Of a stretch of DNA of 64,000 nt, positions 21,368-33,535 are shown one piece after another. Position 1 is the first letter of the stretch. Each line of letters opens with the position of its first letter. The position numbers and the translations under genes were made by a program. The stretch comes from Paramacrobiotus metropolitanus. Lineage: Eukaryota; Tardigrada; Eutardigrada; Parachela; Macrobiotidae. The stretch spans positions 124,001-188,000 of the forward strand of contig NW_026570223.1 in assembly GCF_019649055.1 (NCBI RefSeq), in the 5' to 3' direction. Under the pieces are notes generated by a model. It searched no databases, was not told the DNA's origin, and saw nothing but the letters and a program-made list of their open reading frames with translations.

Positions 21368-23372
21368 CTATGTCGACGCGGAATGACCGGTATGCCGGCT
21401 ATTTCCCGTTTTGCCGAAACCGCTTGCAGGCAGCGCCGGCTCCGCCCACATTCCCCGCCATAATCTCCGACATCCCTGTCGTGTAATCTGCAGCGTATCC
21501 GTCATCCAGAAATAGATTGCCGAATTCGTCGCACTACTTCCGTGCGACAACACCAGCGCCACAAAATTGTACGTCTTGGGAAAAGCAATCCAGGCGCGCC
21601 CGACGAAGAAGAATCCAATCAGAATCCACGAGACCAGAAAGATGAGAAAAACGTTGAACAACGCCTTCAGCAGCGCCATCTCCGTACGGAAACTCCCTGC
21701 TGGATCGGGAACGGATCCAGGATGCGAATTTCCCGATGACCGGGAGGGCGCCACGGCCCGCCGACGGACCGCCCGACTGTTCCGGACGCGCAGATAAATC
21801 TGGACATAAGCGTAGAAACTGATCAGAATGGGGATGAGGATGGCCCAAGAGCCGAAGAAGATGGAGTAGGACCAAACGTGCAGTTCGGTGGTGCAGAGAT
21901 AAAGGTCATCGGAGTAGGCAGTCACGCCCCAGCCGATGAGATTGGGTAGATGGATTAGATGGGCGATCATCCAGAGGAGAAGGATAATGAAGATGGTGCG
22001 GGGTACCGTAAAGAGCTTGATATGCAATGAATAATGGCAGATACAGATGTACCTAAGAATGGGAATTTTTTTGTAAATCAGTATGGCCTATTATTCTTCA
22101 GCGTTTTTCGGCTATTATCGTATTTACAACCTGAAACGAGACCGATTCATATTAACATGTACAAATGTGCCGCTTATAATGCATTTATGACAAAAAAAGT
22201 GAAGATCGGCCGATATTTATGCGCGTTGGATGTACAGTACTTCTGCTTCTCACTTTTCCAACTGAAGTAGTCATCAGTAGACGCGAACAGAGAAGCGCTA
22301 AATTGGAGCTGTATGTAGTAAAACAAAGCTCTTACGCTACATCCTACATCGTAGGCTAAAAATTAATGCTGAGCAGTAAAAAAAATGAGCATATGTTAAT
22401 AAGCTACCGCACGCTGGTTTCCTTTATGATGATTCTTTCTTGTTGAATGTATTAATTTGGTATACAGGTTCGAAATAGTTTACTAATAAAAATTGCCGAA
22501 ACTGACCTTTCTACACTGATTGCCATGATGCACCACACGGAGCCGGCACAAGCCGTAGCGCAGATTGTCCCGTCCATTTCGCAGAACCAGGGATTGTCAC
22601 GGAAGAAACGCGGTCCTGCCATGGTCCCTTTTAATTAGAAGAACCACTCAGTCATGTTTCTGGCCTGGAGGCTCTCCCGTACGTCCCACCGCTCACTTAC
22701 CGACAATGTTGGCGGGAATAATGAAAGCTGTGATGATGAGGTCAGCAGCGGCCAAATTGCCGACGAACGCATACTGGATCTGGTGGAGTTCTTTGAGAAT
22801 GACAAAGGACAGCAATACCTGATAAATAAAATGTCATACGCTTTACGAATACGCTAGAGTACAAAATGTCATGCGCTTTTTCATGCAATACAGTAATAAC
22901 CATACGGGATTGTTCTGCGTTACTAAATACAGATTTGCATCCTTGACTCTAAGCCACCGTGAAAACAGTGCCCTCGGACTATTTATCTTTCAAAATTGTG
23001 CAGTATTTGACTTTATCAACTTCGTGGCACATAATATATTTTTTCCTTACGCCGTTCGCAGTTGTTCAATCTCACATGCTCATATTGGTTGTTACATACT
23101 GCATATTCCGAACATCATAAGCCAAAGGCGGTTAACGAAAATTGAAACGCCACAGCATAAGTAGCTTCTTACTAGCAAATTCATATTTCTTAACAATATT
23201 TTGCCAACTTTCTTACCACAATGTTAGCCAATGTGCCAAACACAGCCAGAACGGTCATAACGGCACAAAACACGTAGTTGAGTGTGCGCTCGGCCGCCCA
23301 CTGCTGGTTGAATTCGTGGATGAGAATGTCCCATTCCGTCGTATTATGAAACTGCGATACATTATAACTCAT
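21368..23372 (-). CDS. rhodopsin-class (class A) G-protein-coupled receptor, orphan
   Basis: Four exons in coding order: 23372-23217, 22818-22701, 22615-22507 and 22052-21368, giving 355 aa. The N-terminus has N-glycosylation-type sites (NVS, NTT). TM1 ends in FGTLANIV. TM2 carries the class A aspartate in NLAAADLI. TM3 lies in exon 3 and ends ISVERYICICH, where the D/ERY motif is split by a phase-2 intron (GTCAGT donor). Exon 4 holds TM4 to TM7: loop 3 is Arg/Ser-rich (RNSRAVRRRAV), TM6 has VSWILIGFF without the usual CWxP, and TM7 has NSAIYFW in place of NPxxY. A Cys before TM3 (WFCEMD) could pair with loop 2 (LYLCTTELH). These features fit an orphan amine/melatonin-like or peptide receptor; no ligand can be named. 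A decayed copy lies at 17.6-18.1 kb. Confidence 0.8.
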
Positions 23373-25857
23373 AACTGCGGGCTAATAATAGTTGTGCACG
23401 TTTTTAACATCGACAATAACAGCGCAGATATCTGCTCCAGATATCTCTTTAAAGGTCAATGTTGATGGCGATTGGATGAAGAGGAAAAGGTGACATTCAA
23501 AACGCGCTGTCAGCGCTTTACATGTCCAGAATGTCGAATAACCATAAAGTTACTGTAATCTGAGAAAAACAATAATGATTAGACAGTGATAGGTGTCGGA
23601 AGTTCAGGCAGCTTGTTTTTCCTTTACACCGACAAATACAGCGTGCTTTCGTCTTACTCTGAGCCTAGTTATCCGGTTAAAATTAAAACTAAATCCTCTC
23701 CGTTCCCGGAACGCTGCTGTTTTTCATCAGTATTACGTACGGTTTTCTGCTCTACTAAACTTCAATTTTGTGAGTTGCCGGCTTGCTGTTTTCTTCTAAC
23801 GCTTCATCTGGCGGTAATAAGGTTGAAGTCTGTGTTTGCAGAATAACATCTGACTTTCAGTAATTAAACACGCCTTGTTGACGGCTCATGTCGTCGGAGT
23901 CACTTTTCCAATCAGACCTTCGCAGCCAAACAGAGAGGATGTTATGCCACTAAATCTTCCTTGATCTTTAGAGCACTGAAGGGCGGATACGTATGCGAAA
24001 CCTCTTTTATCAGGATGTTATGAGTTCCTGGGAGCGCCGCGGAAACACGAGAGGATTAGCTATCAATTTTTACTCGTATATGTTACTTTCTTATGCACTG
24101 AAGTACCTCTGATGCTCTTGTACGTTACTTTCTTATGACAAATATATTGCACGGAATCTACAGATCTATTTCAATTTGTGCAATGCTAGGGTTGGGCATC
24201 TACAGACTGTACTCTATCTTTTATAATGGGATGCTTCTGTATGCACTTGTACTTCTACTAATGAAAATTTAACACCGCAGGTAACCCAATTGTAGGCACT
24301 TATTATTTTCTTCAAGCAGTCGAAAACCACATTTTTAGAGATAAGATGCCGTTTATATTCGTGGCTGTGACTATTTTCACTCCCCTTACACCCAGCTGTG
24401 ATTATTGCCACCACCCTTTCAATTTATTGCTTATAATTTAGTCTTGCCACCAGCGGCTCTTTTTCTGTCATGTCCCAGCCAACATTGGCAGAGAAAGGTG
24501 CTAAACGCTGCTGATTTACAATGGACTTCAAAACTGGCTTAACGCTGTTCGATAAAGCCAGTAAAACCGATCGGTCCAGTCCAACCTCAAGTGGTAATAT
24601 TCACAAAATACTGCAGCATAAAAAACGAAAACGTCAAGTTCTTGGTATTTCTTTCTACTGTACATACTCGTGCGTTTCTTTTTTCTAAGACATTGTTGGA
24701 TGAGAGATCAGTGTAGCGACGAAGTCTGATAGAAACTGGCTGAGGGGTGACGACACTTAAAAAGGCTGTGAAAGGTGGTGGCAAAATATACAGTACTCTA
24801 ACTTTTTAAATTAAGGGAGTGGCAGCAGCCGAAGGGGGCGTAGGGAAGTGACAACAGCCACTTTTTTTATATTCTTTGGTCCAAGTAGTCATAGTTTCTG
24901 TTACTGTTTAAACGGGTTTTAAATGAGCACTATTTATGAGCCGGAAATCAAAATTGACTGGAGCAAGACTTTCTACGGATTCGTTAAAGCAGCGCACCAG
25001 TTTTGCTGTTGATAAAGGCACTCTGCTCGAGAGCCGGACTGCTCTACCGGGAACAAATTTTATTTTGTTACTGTTTAAACTTGAGACTGCATAGTAAGTA
25101 CAGCGGGGCTAACTAAAGGGGGCGGGGCTAAAGGTACCAGTATTGCTTAAAAATCTCTGCCGAACAATATATACCGTCTGCGTGCTTATTGATCAATTTT
25201 TTATTAGAGTTACAATAGGACGTTACTATACCAGTACAGAGTACATAGATAGTGACACCTTTGACAGTTTTTGTCTACCGGAAGAAAAGTTATTTTTGCT
25301 GTATGTTACCGTAAATGCGCACTTAAACTTGCTTACCTACCATCACAAGAAGATTCTATTGATTTGTCATATTATCAACAGCATTTCCCAGCAGCGTGGC
25401 TAGGTTTAATATATTTAGAAGATACATTTAACTGGGTGAGAAAGGAATTTCTGTGCAATATTGCTGTGGGAGATTCTTGAGCGGAAGTACAGAATTCCAA
25501 CACACTCATAATCAGAATCACCAGCAAATTGGCCGAATACTGTACCGATTACATGACCACCCTACCGAACAGACTCTAGAGTCTACGGTAGATACACCGC
25601 TGGCAGAACACACAGCCTTTACGACACCGATGCTGCCGGTTGTTTTGCTTGTTTTCCGGTACATTGCCGTCCCGTCTTCACTGTCTCGCTGGTCGCTACA
25701 TGGTTACATCAGCTGCGGCAGCAGCATCCAACCGGTCCTCTTCACTGTTTTAATCATATACAAACATCCGCCACATATGATGTGATGTAATCAATGAATC
25801 ATCGTCTGAACGGCCAACTGCACAGCGTTTTACAAAAAACAAAACAAAACGCGCAGG
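23373..25857. other. intergenic, AT-rich, no gene supported
   Basis: Open frames here are short and lack splice-supported continuations or recognisable motifs. There is a short direct repeat around 24077-24140 (TATGTTACTTTCTTATG / TACGTTACTTTCTTATG). There are also GC-box-like blocks near 25107-25135 (GGGGCTAACTAAAGGGGGCGGGGCTAAAGG in two parts). Otherwise I see nothing. Confidence 0.4.
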
Positions 25858-25866
25858 TATATATAA
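25858..25866 (+). promoter_or_regulatory. TATA box of the small secreted peptide gene
   Basis: TATATATAA lies 82 nt upstream of the ATG at 25948, in a position that would place transcription start near 25890 and leave a 5' UTR of about 55-60 nt. It is one of few clear TATA boxes next to a supported gene here. Confidence 0.45.
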
Positions 25867-25947
25867 TTCGGAACCGACTGCACTTATTCTCACCACATAC
25901 TTCCGGAACACTGGAGAAATCAGTACCGAAATTCTCTTTACTACACA

Positions 25948-26218
25948 ATGCAGTCGATCCTCGCTCTGATCGTGCTCCTGGTCGCCCTCTGCGGTGTGGT
26001 TACCGGTAAGTGTTAAAAAGGTCACCGGCATTTTTTCTAAGTCGCTTTTTAACCGGTGCGTTTTTTTCTCAGCAAAGGATGAAACATGCATTTTAGCCAA
26101 AGATTGTCGCGATGCCGGCACGACGTGTATCGGGGGAAAGTGTACATGTTGGACTGATCTGGGCGCAGCGGCAGCCGATGCATGGGTAAAAACATGTTCC
26201 AAAATCGCGAACAATTAA
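25948..26218 (+). CDS. small secreted cysteine-rich peptide (EB-module-like)
   Basis: Two exons: 25948-26005 and 26073-26218, 67 aa, joined in phase 1 across a 67-nt intron. Residues 1-20 are a clear signal peptide (MQSILALIVLLVALCGVVTG). The mature part has cysteines spaced as in an EB module: TCILAKDCRDAGTTCIGGKC followed by TC, then a further Cys near the end (WVKTCSK). EB modules occur in secreted and cell-surface proteins of ecdysozoans, usually as part of larger proteins; a single-module peptide is unusual. A TATA box lies upstream and AATAAA lies at 26475. The function is unknown: perhaps a signalling or defence peptide. I would not call it a toxin on this evidence. Confidence 0.7.
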
Positions 26219-26977
26219 CTGAAAAGGTTACCGCATTTTTGGTTTATAGTCGTGTGACAGTGATTCAAAATGCCAAGTCAGCTTTCCCGGACACGTTTGC
26301 CGCGTGTCGTCGGATTGTGCGATAACACTGGGACGGAAAGGTTACTGTCAACCCGTGTAGTTCCGACTGCCGTCAAAAGATACAAATTTTAACTTTTATC
26401 TCAGATTTTTTCTTACAATTTTCTGCTTGAACGGATAAAGATTTTTTAGAATCCAAAGCCAAACCAAAGACAAAAATAAATCGAACAAATTACAAATTAT
26501 GTCGTCGTACGCATATATAGAGTACAATACGTTTACCGGTACATTTTGTACGTCGTATTGTTCTTACGATTAAATTGTTGTACAGCCAATTATCATGAGC
26601 ACGTAAAAGTATGTAAATAACCAAAATTTTATTTTATTGCCACTTCGTCGCTGTTTCCTTTCGCCATAATATAATTACAGTATTTCAACTTGTTTTTATT
26701 GCAAATAAGCTTTTACCGGCACGTTATTGACTAATTATTTCACGACAATATGATAATTACAACACAGCATATCATCGTATTTTTCAGTTTTGGTTAACGT
26801 GCTTCGTTCCGACGGAAAACATCGAACAAAACGTTTTAGAAATATATATCGATCACTGAACAAAATACGCATCAACCGGAAAAATCTTCTTAACAAGAAA
26901 CCAAATTCCAATCAAAAACAATCTCACGCGCGTGCAATCACAGACAAAACCCCGACCCCCCCGGGAGGCGGCCGGTA
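26219..26977. other. intergenic between the peptide gene and the NRF-6-like gene end
   Basis: AT-rich, with AATAAA at about 26475 that could end the peptide transcript. From 26790 an open frame with Lys/Asn/Arg codons reaches into the antisense of the NRF-6-like last exon and is not credible as a gene. Confidence 0.4.
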
Positions 26978-29900
26978 TCAACTAAGCTTCAGCTTCCGAA
27001 AGAGCAGCTTCTCCAGCTGCATCATGGGCACCTCGAAGGCCAGCGAGACCACCGCGGCCAATCCCATGGTGATGCAGACATGCCCGAAGAAATAGTAGGT
27101 CATGGTGTACTTGTCGTAGCGCAGCGGTGACGTCATGATGTAGTACTGGTGGAAGATGACCATGGGGTGGATCAGATAGGCGCAGTACGTCAGCCGGGAC
27201 AGCGGGATGAAGCCGCGGAATGACAGGAAGACGTTGACGGGGCCGCCGTAGCCGTAGATGCAGGCGGCGATCAGCCAGGACAGGCCGACCGCCCAGGCGG
27301 TGCGGTGCAGGGCGTTGTAGGCGCTGGCCAGGTTGTTGGAGAAAGGCGCGCCGTTGTCGTTGGGATACGTGCCGTACACGATGCTGACAACTATTAACAG
27401 AAGTTTTTTATCAAAATAAAACTCAACGAAAATAATTTAACATAAACCGAAGCGCGAATCAGCTGAAATAGCTTTCCCGGTAATAAAAAATAATTCAGGC
27501 TGAATGAAGCACGTATCTGTGTCCAAAAACAGCTCTTATGTTTTTTTAATATTTCCTCGGTAAATGTTTATTTATTTTTAATCAGTAAATTAACCAATTT
27601 CATTCCAATTTCCATCAATATATTATAAAAAAAATTGTTATCAAATTTTATTGTAATTTTCGTTAATAAATTAACCGCAAGATATATTACTTCCATTGTT
27701 TTAGTCACTCTATGATAACTTTCTTCATTTAAATGCTGCTAATATTTTTCGCTTACATATTCCAATGGAGAAAATCCACAGCAGCGTCGTGTATACGGAT
27801 TTCAGTTTGAGCTCCGGTTTGGATACAATCAAAAATCCCAGGAGAATTCCAATCAGATACGGTCTGCAGAAGCACAATACGGAGAGATTAAATAAACAGC
27901 CGTTGCCTGATACAAACGGAATGAATTTCCGGGAGTCACCACTCACCCGATGCGGGTCCAGGGCTTGAAATAATAATACACACTGTAGTTAAGGGCATTT
28001 TGTTGGCTCATCCTGCAACACCATAAACAATAACATAAACACGATGCCATGAAAACTCGTAATCGTTAGTTATCAACACGGTAAAAACATTAAATACACA
28101 CAGACATTCAGCGAAACAAAATATTAATCAGCCACGAAACAAGGAGACAAAAAACTCACGGATCACTGAGGTTGCTGCCGAACTGGCTAATGGGCAGGGC
28201 GTAGTGGTGGGAAATGACGGCAGTGACGGCAATGTGCGCCCCCAGGGCGGCCAGCACGGCGACAATGCCCAGTTTCTTGTTCTTGGAAAAGAGATACAGG
28301 AAAATGGGACTGATGATGTAGAACTGCATGTCGTTGGCCATGTACCAAGTCCAATTCATACACTGTAACACAACACCAAACTTACATTTCCTACTGAACT
28401 CTATAAAATCGTATATACAACTCTATAAAACTCTGAACTCTATAAAATCGAACTCTATCGTATCGTATCGTATCGTATCGTATCGTATCGTATCGTATCG
28501 TATCGTATCGTATCGTATCGTATCGATGACCAAAATACGAGGACAATAATTATCAAGGACTGCTAAAAAAAGGTAAGACCACGGATTAATAATTAGAACA
28601 CTACTTGCATAAGGATTAATAAAAAAATAATACCACGGACTAATAATTAGAACACTACTTGCATAATGATTAATAAAATAATTAATACCACGGATTAAAA
28701 ATTACATAGATATTAAACGGTTAAGCACTTCACTGTAATATGAATCTGTGTTGGGTAAAGAATTAATGTTCTCGCAAAAGCCAATAAATTAAGCATAAAC
28801 ACATTAAATAAAGAATTAAACAGGACCGGAAGTGGACGCCTGCCGCAACACTTGGTACGCCAACTTCTTCTACCATTAGATTGAGAAATTCTTTACCGAA
28901 AAATTTCGTTAATTTGACTACTTTTTCTAAAATCATGCTTAACTCTTAATCTAATCGCGTTACTTATTTTCTTTGATTTCATACGCCGATTTTGCATATA
29001 ATGAGGGGAAGAGGATGTCAACCAACAGTACAAACAAGTACAATACACCACGCCCACCATTTCCTGGTCTTTGTAGACGTTGTTGATGTAGAAGAAGTTG
29101 GCGTACCACGTGTTACGGCAGGCGTCCACTTCCGGTCCGGAGAAGGGCCACCACGGCCCGGCGCCGGTGTAGGCGTACAGCGAGACGTACAGGCCCAGCA
29201 GCAGCATGTAGGGCGGGGTCAGACGCCAGAAACGGTGCACGTAGAACACCGGCCAAAACGACCAGTGGGTACGCGGACGCGCCATCAGTTTCTTTAGGGT
29301 AATGTACGTCACCAGAAACCCACTACCGACACCAAGAAAATCCAATTAACCTTTACACTCACGCATAATGCACACCTCTTCAAACAGCAATTTACTGAAT
29401 AACTAAAAGGCTTATTGACTGGTTTCTTATGTTTTTCCTATGCCTCTCTTGACTGATCCTATTCTATTGACTGATCTATAATTTATTGATTTATTTATGA
29501 ATTTTTTAGCATGCTTCACACCTTCACCGTTCATGGCTCTTAAATTTTCAATATTCAAAATTTTCATTTTTTAGGTTTAGCGACAAAGTGAACCTACTGG
29601 GTAATATGTACCGAGTCCCGACTTTACCGACTTACGATTTTTGCTGCGTAATACTACGAATACGATTAAGTAACACAAGATGAATGGCAGTCAAGCAATG
29701 ATACAAGAAAAAAAGTACAGCAAATAAACAAACTATGTATCTGTAAAGTACAAAATGAAGAGACCTGGGCGTAGGGAGGAAATAATGATTTACCTGATGG
29801 TGAAGAACGTGTCAACGGCGACGAAGGCATTGGAGACGGTGTGATCCCAAAAGTCCGACAGAACCGTTAATCCATCCAGAATGTTCGCTGCAGCAAAAAT

Positions 29901-32620
29901 AATATGACGGTCACCCGCGATAATGATAACCGAATCTGTAATCTTTTAAATCCAGTAAATATTTCAGGAGATTTTACAGCGGTCTGAAAGCCGCTGATGC
30001 GCTGCAATTACGTTATCGGCATATCAAAAAGTTACAGCCGAGTAGATATTATGTACTTAACCATTAAATTGAATTTAACCGTTGTATTTACATGATAACT
30101 ACAAATAAATACAGTGACATTACAGTAGACGGGTATGGCGAAGACGTGTGTATGGGCCAGAATGACCCAGCCCATGGTCAGGAAGCGGATCCCGTGCAGA
30201 CACGCCAGATCCTGGATGCCCGGCGCCCGGACACTCTTGGTGCTCAGCAGGTTCATGCCGTTGGTGTACAGGGAGAATGCCAACAGAATACGCACCACCT
30301 GCAATATTAAATTATGTACCTGTATCTATTACATAGGTAACATTCCAAATACTCCAAAGTAAAATTACATTAAAAAAAGTAAGAGCGAAATTGAAAATAC
30401 AACCAATTAAAAACTGCATGTTACACATTACACATGCAATGTTTTTGCAAAAAACTTTGTTAAACTCATATCGTACGGCAGTATAAAAATCATACACAAA
30501 ATAATAGCGACAATCAGACATAAAACCGCATAAATCCCACAGAATACATCACATAAAGACACATTACTTCTACAGTTCTACTTAAAGTACTTTATATCTG
30601 TATAGCCGTATTATGTATAAATCCTGTTTGAAACATATGTCAAAACTATGCGGTTATCCGAAATAAAAACCGTGCCGTTTATAAGATAAACAATAAATTA
30701 ATTAATTACGTAAATAACAAAACAATACTAACACGATTACATACAGGTGAACGTTAAATAGATTACACAGAAAGAAAATTTAGAACGGAACATTTCATGC
30801 CGATCCGCGAAAGACGGTGTTATTCCCAGTAGAAACAGACAACGTACAATGTGGGCCTCATCGACACGGAAGGTGCTCCTCTGTACCGCCGCGTCCTTCT
30901 CCATACCGGTGTCGACCAGCAGCTCATCGTCGTCGGTGCGCGGGGCGGGTGGGACGTAGCGGACTACGGCCACATCGAGGACGGTGCCGGTTATCATAGC
31001 GAACAGGAAGCAGCAGCAGACGGCGATCCAGGCGATGGCCTTGGTGTCGTACACGTACTCATTGGCTAACGGTTGGCAAGTAGTTTCCGGCTCCCCAAGC
31101 TGACGTTCAACTGGTTCAGTGCTGTTAATCATACCAAAATTATACAAAACGCCCAGACAAACAAACTAATTAAATTATAAAAATGACAATAAAAAATACA
31201 GCGTTCCTAAATTAAAAAAAAGAACATAATTAACCAAACAAATTTTTAGAAAATGACAATCCATCAAAAAACCAGAATTAAAATTTCGTTAAGAAAACAA
31301 AACCAAATTATTAATAAATAATTTGTTTTAAAAAACTTACCCATGATAAAAAGGATATCCGTATCGCGATCGCTACAGGAATGCGGCATGCAGAGACCGA
31401 TATGCGGACTGGCCGAAATCATCACAAAACCACTCTATAAATTGACAGGAAACATCAACATTTTACAGAACATAACCGGTTGCAAATATCTGCGCTACCG
31501 GCTACCAGACATCCTCGTACCACAATGTCCATAATATTTGATACATACAGCGACACCGCGATTGCTGTTGCTAGTATTCATGACTGACCGGAAGTGGTTG
31601 AATGGTCTGGCCCACCGCCACCAGGCAGTAGTGTGTCTGGAATAAACGCTTGGTTTCCGGTAGGGAATTCAGCGCGATGCACTCACTGAAGCTGCCCGGC
31701 CAGGTCAGGGCGCCGTGGAGAATGTCGCTGGCCGGTTTAGCTGCGGCGTCCGCCACTGAAAATCAGACAAGTTCCGTCGGCAGCAGTTCACATAAGAATC
31801 CGTCCATAACAACTTCGCAACGGTTTAACATACCAATTTTACGCTAAACCAGGGTACTATTAGCCCAAAACTGTATTTAATATATTCATTAATATGAAAG
31901 TAAGTAATTACAATTCCAGCTTGAACTACCAAAAAACGAACGAAAAAAAGCTGCGCCAGTAAAATTATAATTCTAATCTTTTCATTTATTGTGGTAATGC
32001 TGCTGATAACATTTCCTTCCTTAAATCATTACCAAAAAATTGTTCACTTCCGGTTAGCACTTGATTCGTAGACCCCAAAATGGTTTTTCTTAGATATTTC
32101 ATTTAGAAATATACAAACAGAATTTCCGTTTGAAAATTTGTTTTTAATGCTAAAATCTCTAAAAAAAACACAAGCAATAATTGTGCAGATAACTGCGGTT
32201 ACCTTGTAAAGCAAACGTGGAGTTCTGTCGCAATCCCAACAACAAACTGGCCATATCCAGCGCACAGGCACTGCTGACTTGCGGCGCTGGAGTGGACGCC
32301 GGGGTGGTGGCCTGCGTGGCGCCGTTCTCCCCCGGAAACGGCCAGCGCCCCTCCACCAGCAGTCGCTGGAGACTGGCCAGGGGGTGGAACATCCCCTCCG
32401 CGCCCGGCTGCCCCGTTAGATACTGCTCCTCAAACAGATAACCGATCTCATCGGCGAAATACTCCACATTCGACATCCCGAAGGCGCCGCCGCGGATCAT
32501 CTGCTCCACGGACAACCCCCCGGAGAGACGGCGGGGGGCTGATGGGGACTGGCCGTAAATGGGGCATAATACCGAGAGAATTAACGTCGTGACCAGGATG
32601 ATCGCCCGCAGATACTCCAT
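26978..32620 (-). CDS. nrf-6-like: NRF-6-like (nose resistant to fluoxetine) membrane acyltransferase
   Basis: Eleven exons in coding order: 32620-32203, 31755-31589, 31434-31341, 31110-30887, 30298-30124, 29887-29794, 29322-29058, 28362-28160, 28012-27947, 27863-27757 and 27390-26978. They total 741 aa and all phases agree. Residues 1-24 are a signal peptide (MEYLRAIILVTTLILSVLCP). Exons 1-4 hold the extracellular NRF domain with spaced cysteines (CALDMASLL, FSECIAL, THYCLV, GLCMPHSCSD). Exon 4 carries the first membrane span. Exons 5-11 hold the acyltransferase-3 membrane domain: FSLYTNG, LHGIRFLTMGWVILAHTH, VDTFFTISGFLVTY, NWTWYMANDMQFY, PWTRIGPYLIGILLGF and YCAYLIHPMVIF. The C. elegans relative NRF-6 acts in uptake/transport of lipids and drugs. 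The reaction and acyl donor here are not known. The exon 4 acceptor is the least certain boundary. Confidence 0.88.
28456..28525. repeat. pentanucleotide microsatellite (TATCG)14
   Basis: Fourteen perfect head-to-tail copies of TATCG inside an intron of the NRF-6-like gene, just upstream of the exon at 28362-28160 in plus-strand coordinates. It is preceded by imperfect ACTCTATAAAA-type repeats (about 28397-28452). Confidence 0.95.
28578..28706. repeat. tandem repeat, unit about 54 bp, 2.3 copies
   Basis: The block beginning ACCACGGATTAATAATTAGA and containing ACACTACTTGCATAA starts at 28578. It recurs at 28632 with one or two changes, and a truncated third copy starts at 28687. It lies in the same intron as the TATCG microsatellite. 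Confidence 0.8.
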
Positions 32621-33535
32621 GACAATCCTGATCAACAGAATTTTTTTTACAATTTTATCCCACAATTTTCATAACAACTATCACATGAAAACTGGCGAAT
32701 TATGCCCCATCAGAGAGTTTTCAGTAGAAGTGATCTTCTTTCTATGTAGCTGTCATCAGGTCGTGCAAGTAGCGAATCGCACGGATAAACGACATTTTGT
32801 TCGTATCAGTGGGGCAAGATATGATAAGGTCATTCTACTTTACGGAGGCCGTTCACAAACGCAACGCTAATCACCGGGTAGAGGTCGGTACTTATCGAAA
32901 ATGGCAACCAGGTTTAATGTAGGTTATTCGTACAATAGTAGTACTCGATCATTTACTCGCAAAATTTTGTTAAGCCGTTTACTCAACCGTCAACAAAACA
33001 TGAGAAAGTAATCATTGGTAAGCAATTTACGCATTCTGATTTTTGTAGGCTTATCCATCTGCACTTGTACCCAAAACCATGACAAAATAAACGAAATAAT
33101 TTTTGTGAAATTAGCAATACAGTACGTTTTAAGTAGCGTTATAGCGTGCGCTATAACCGGAAACGGACCAGAAAAAAAACGTTGTTAATTCACATAACTT
33201 ACTGCAGCTTTAAATTTAATTAACATTAAATTCACCAGTGCTGTACATCAAATTTCGTAATACAGTAAAAGCAATCTAAAATGACAAGTATTCAAAACTA
33301 ATAGCATCACGTATCCAGAAAAGCTAGAATGTAATCATTCAACCATTCTGGATTTTGTTAGCGGAATAAAATTAACCATTACAAATCCAGGAAGAAGCTT
33401 TTTAAAAAACGTTTTACGTGCCATTAACATGGTAAAAATTCAACACAAATTGTGGAACGGTTTGAAAGCACTGAGAGAAAGTCCAGAACTCTTGGTACCT
33501 GCTGCCGGCGCAAATGCAGAACAACGGCGTCCATT
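32621..33535. other. intergenic: NRF-6-like promoter side and SNF8 3' flank
   Basis: AT-rich, without coding character. The promoter of the NRF-6-like gene should lie just above 32620; no TATA box is evident. Confidence 0.4.
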
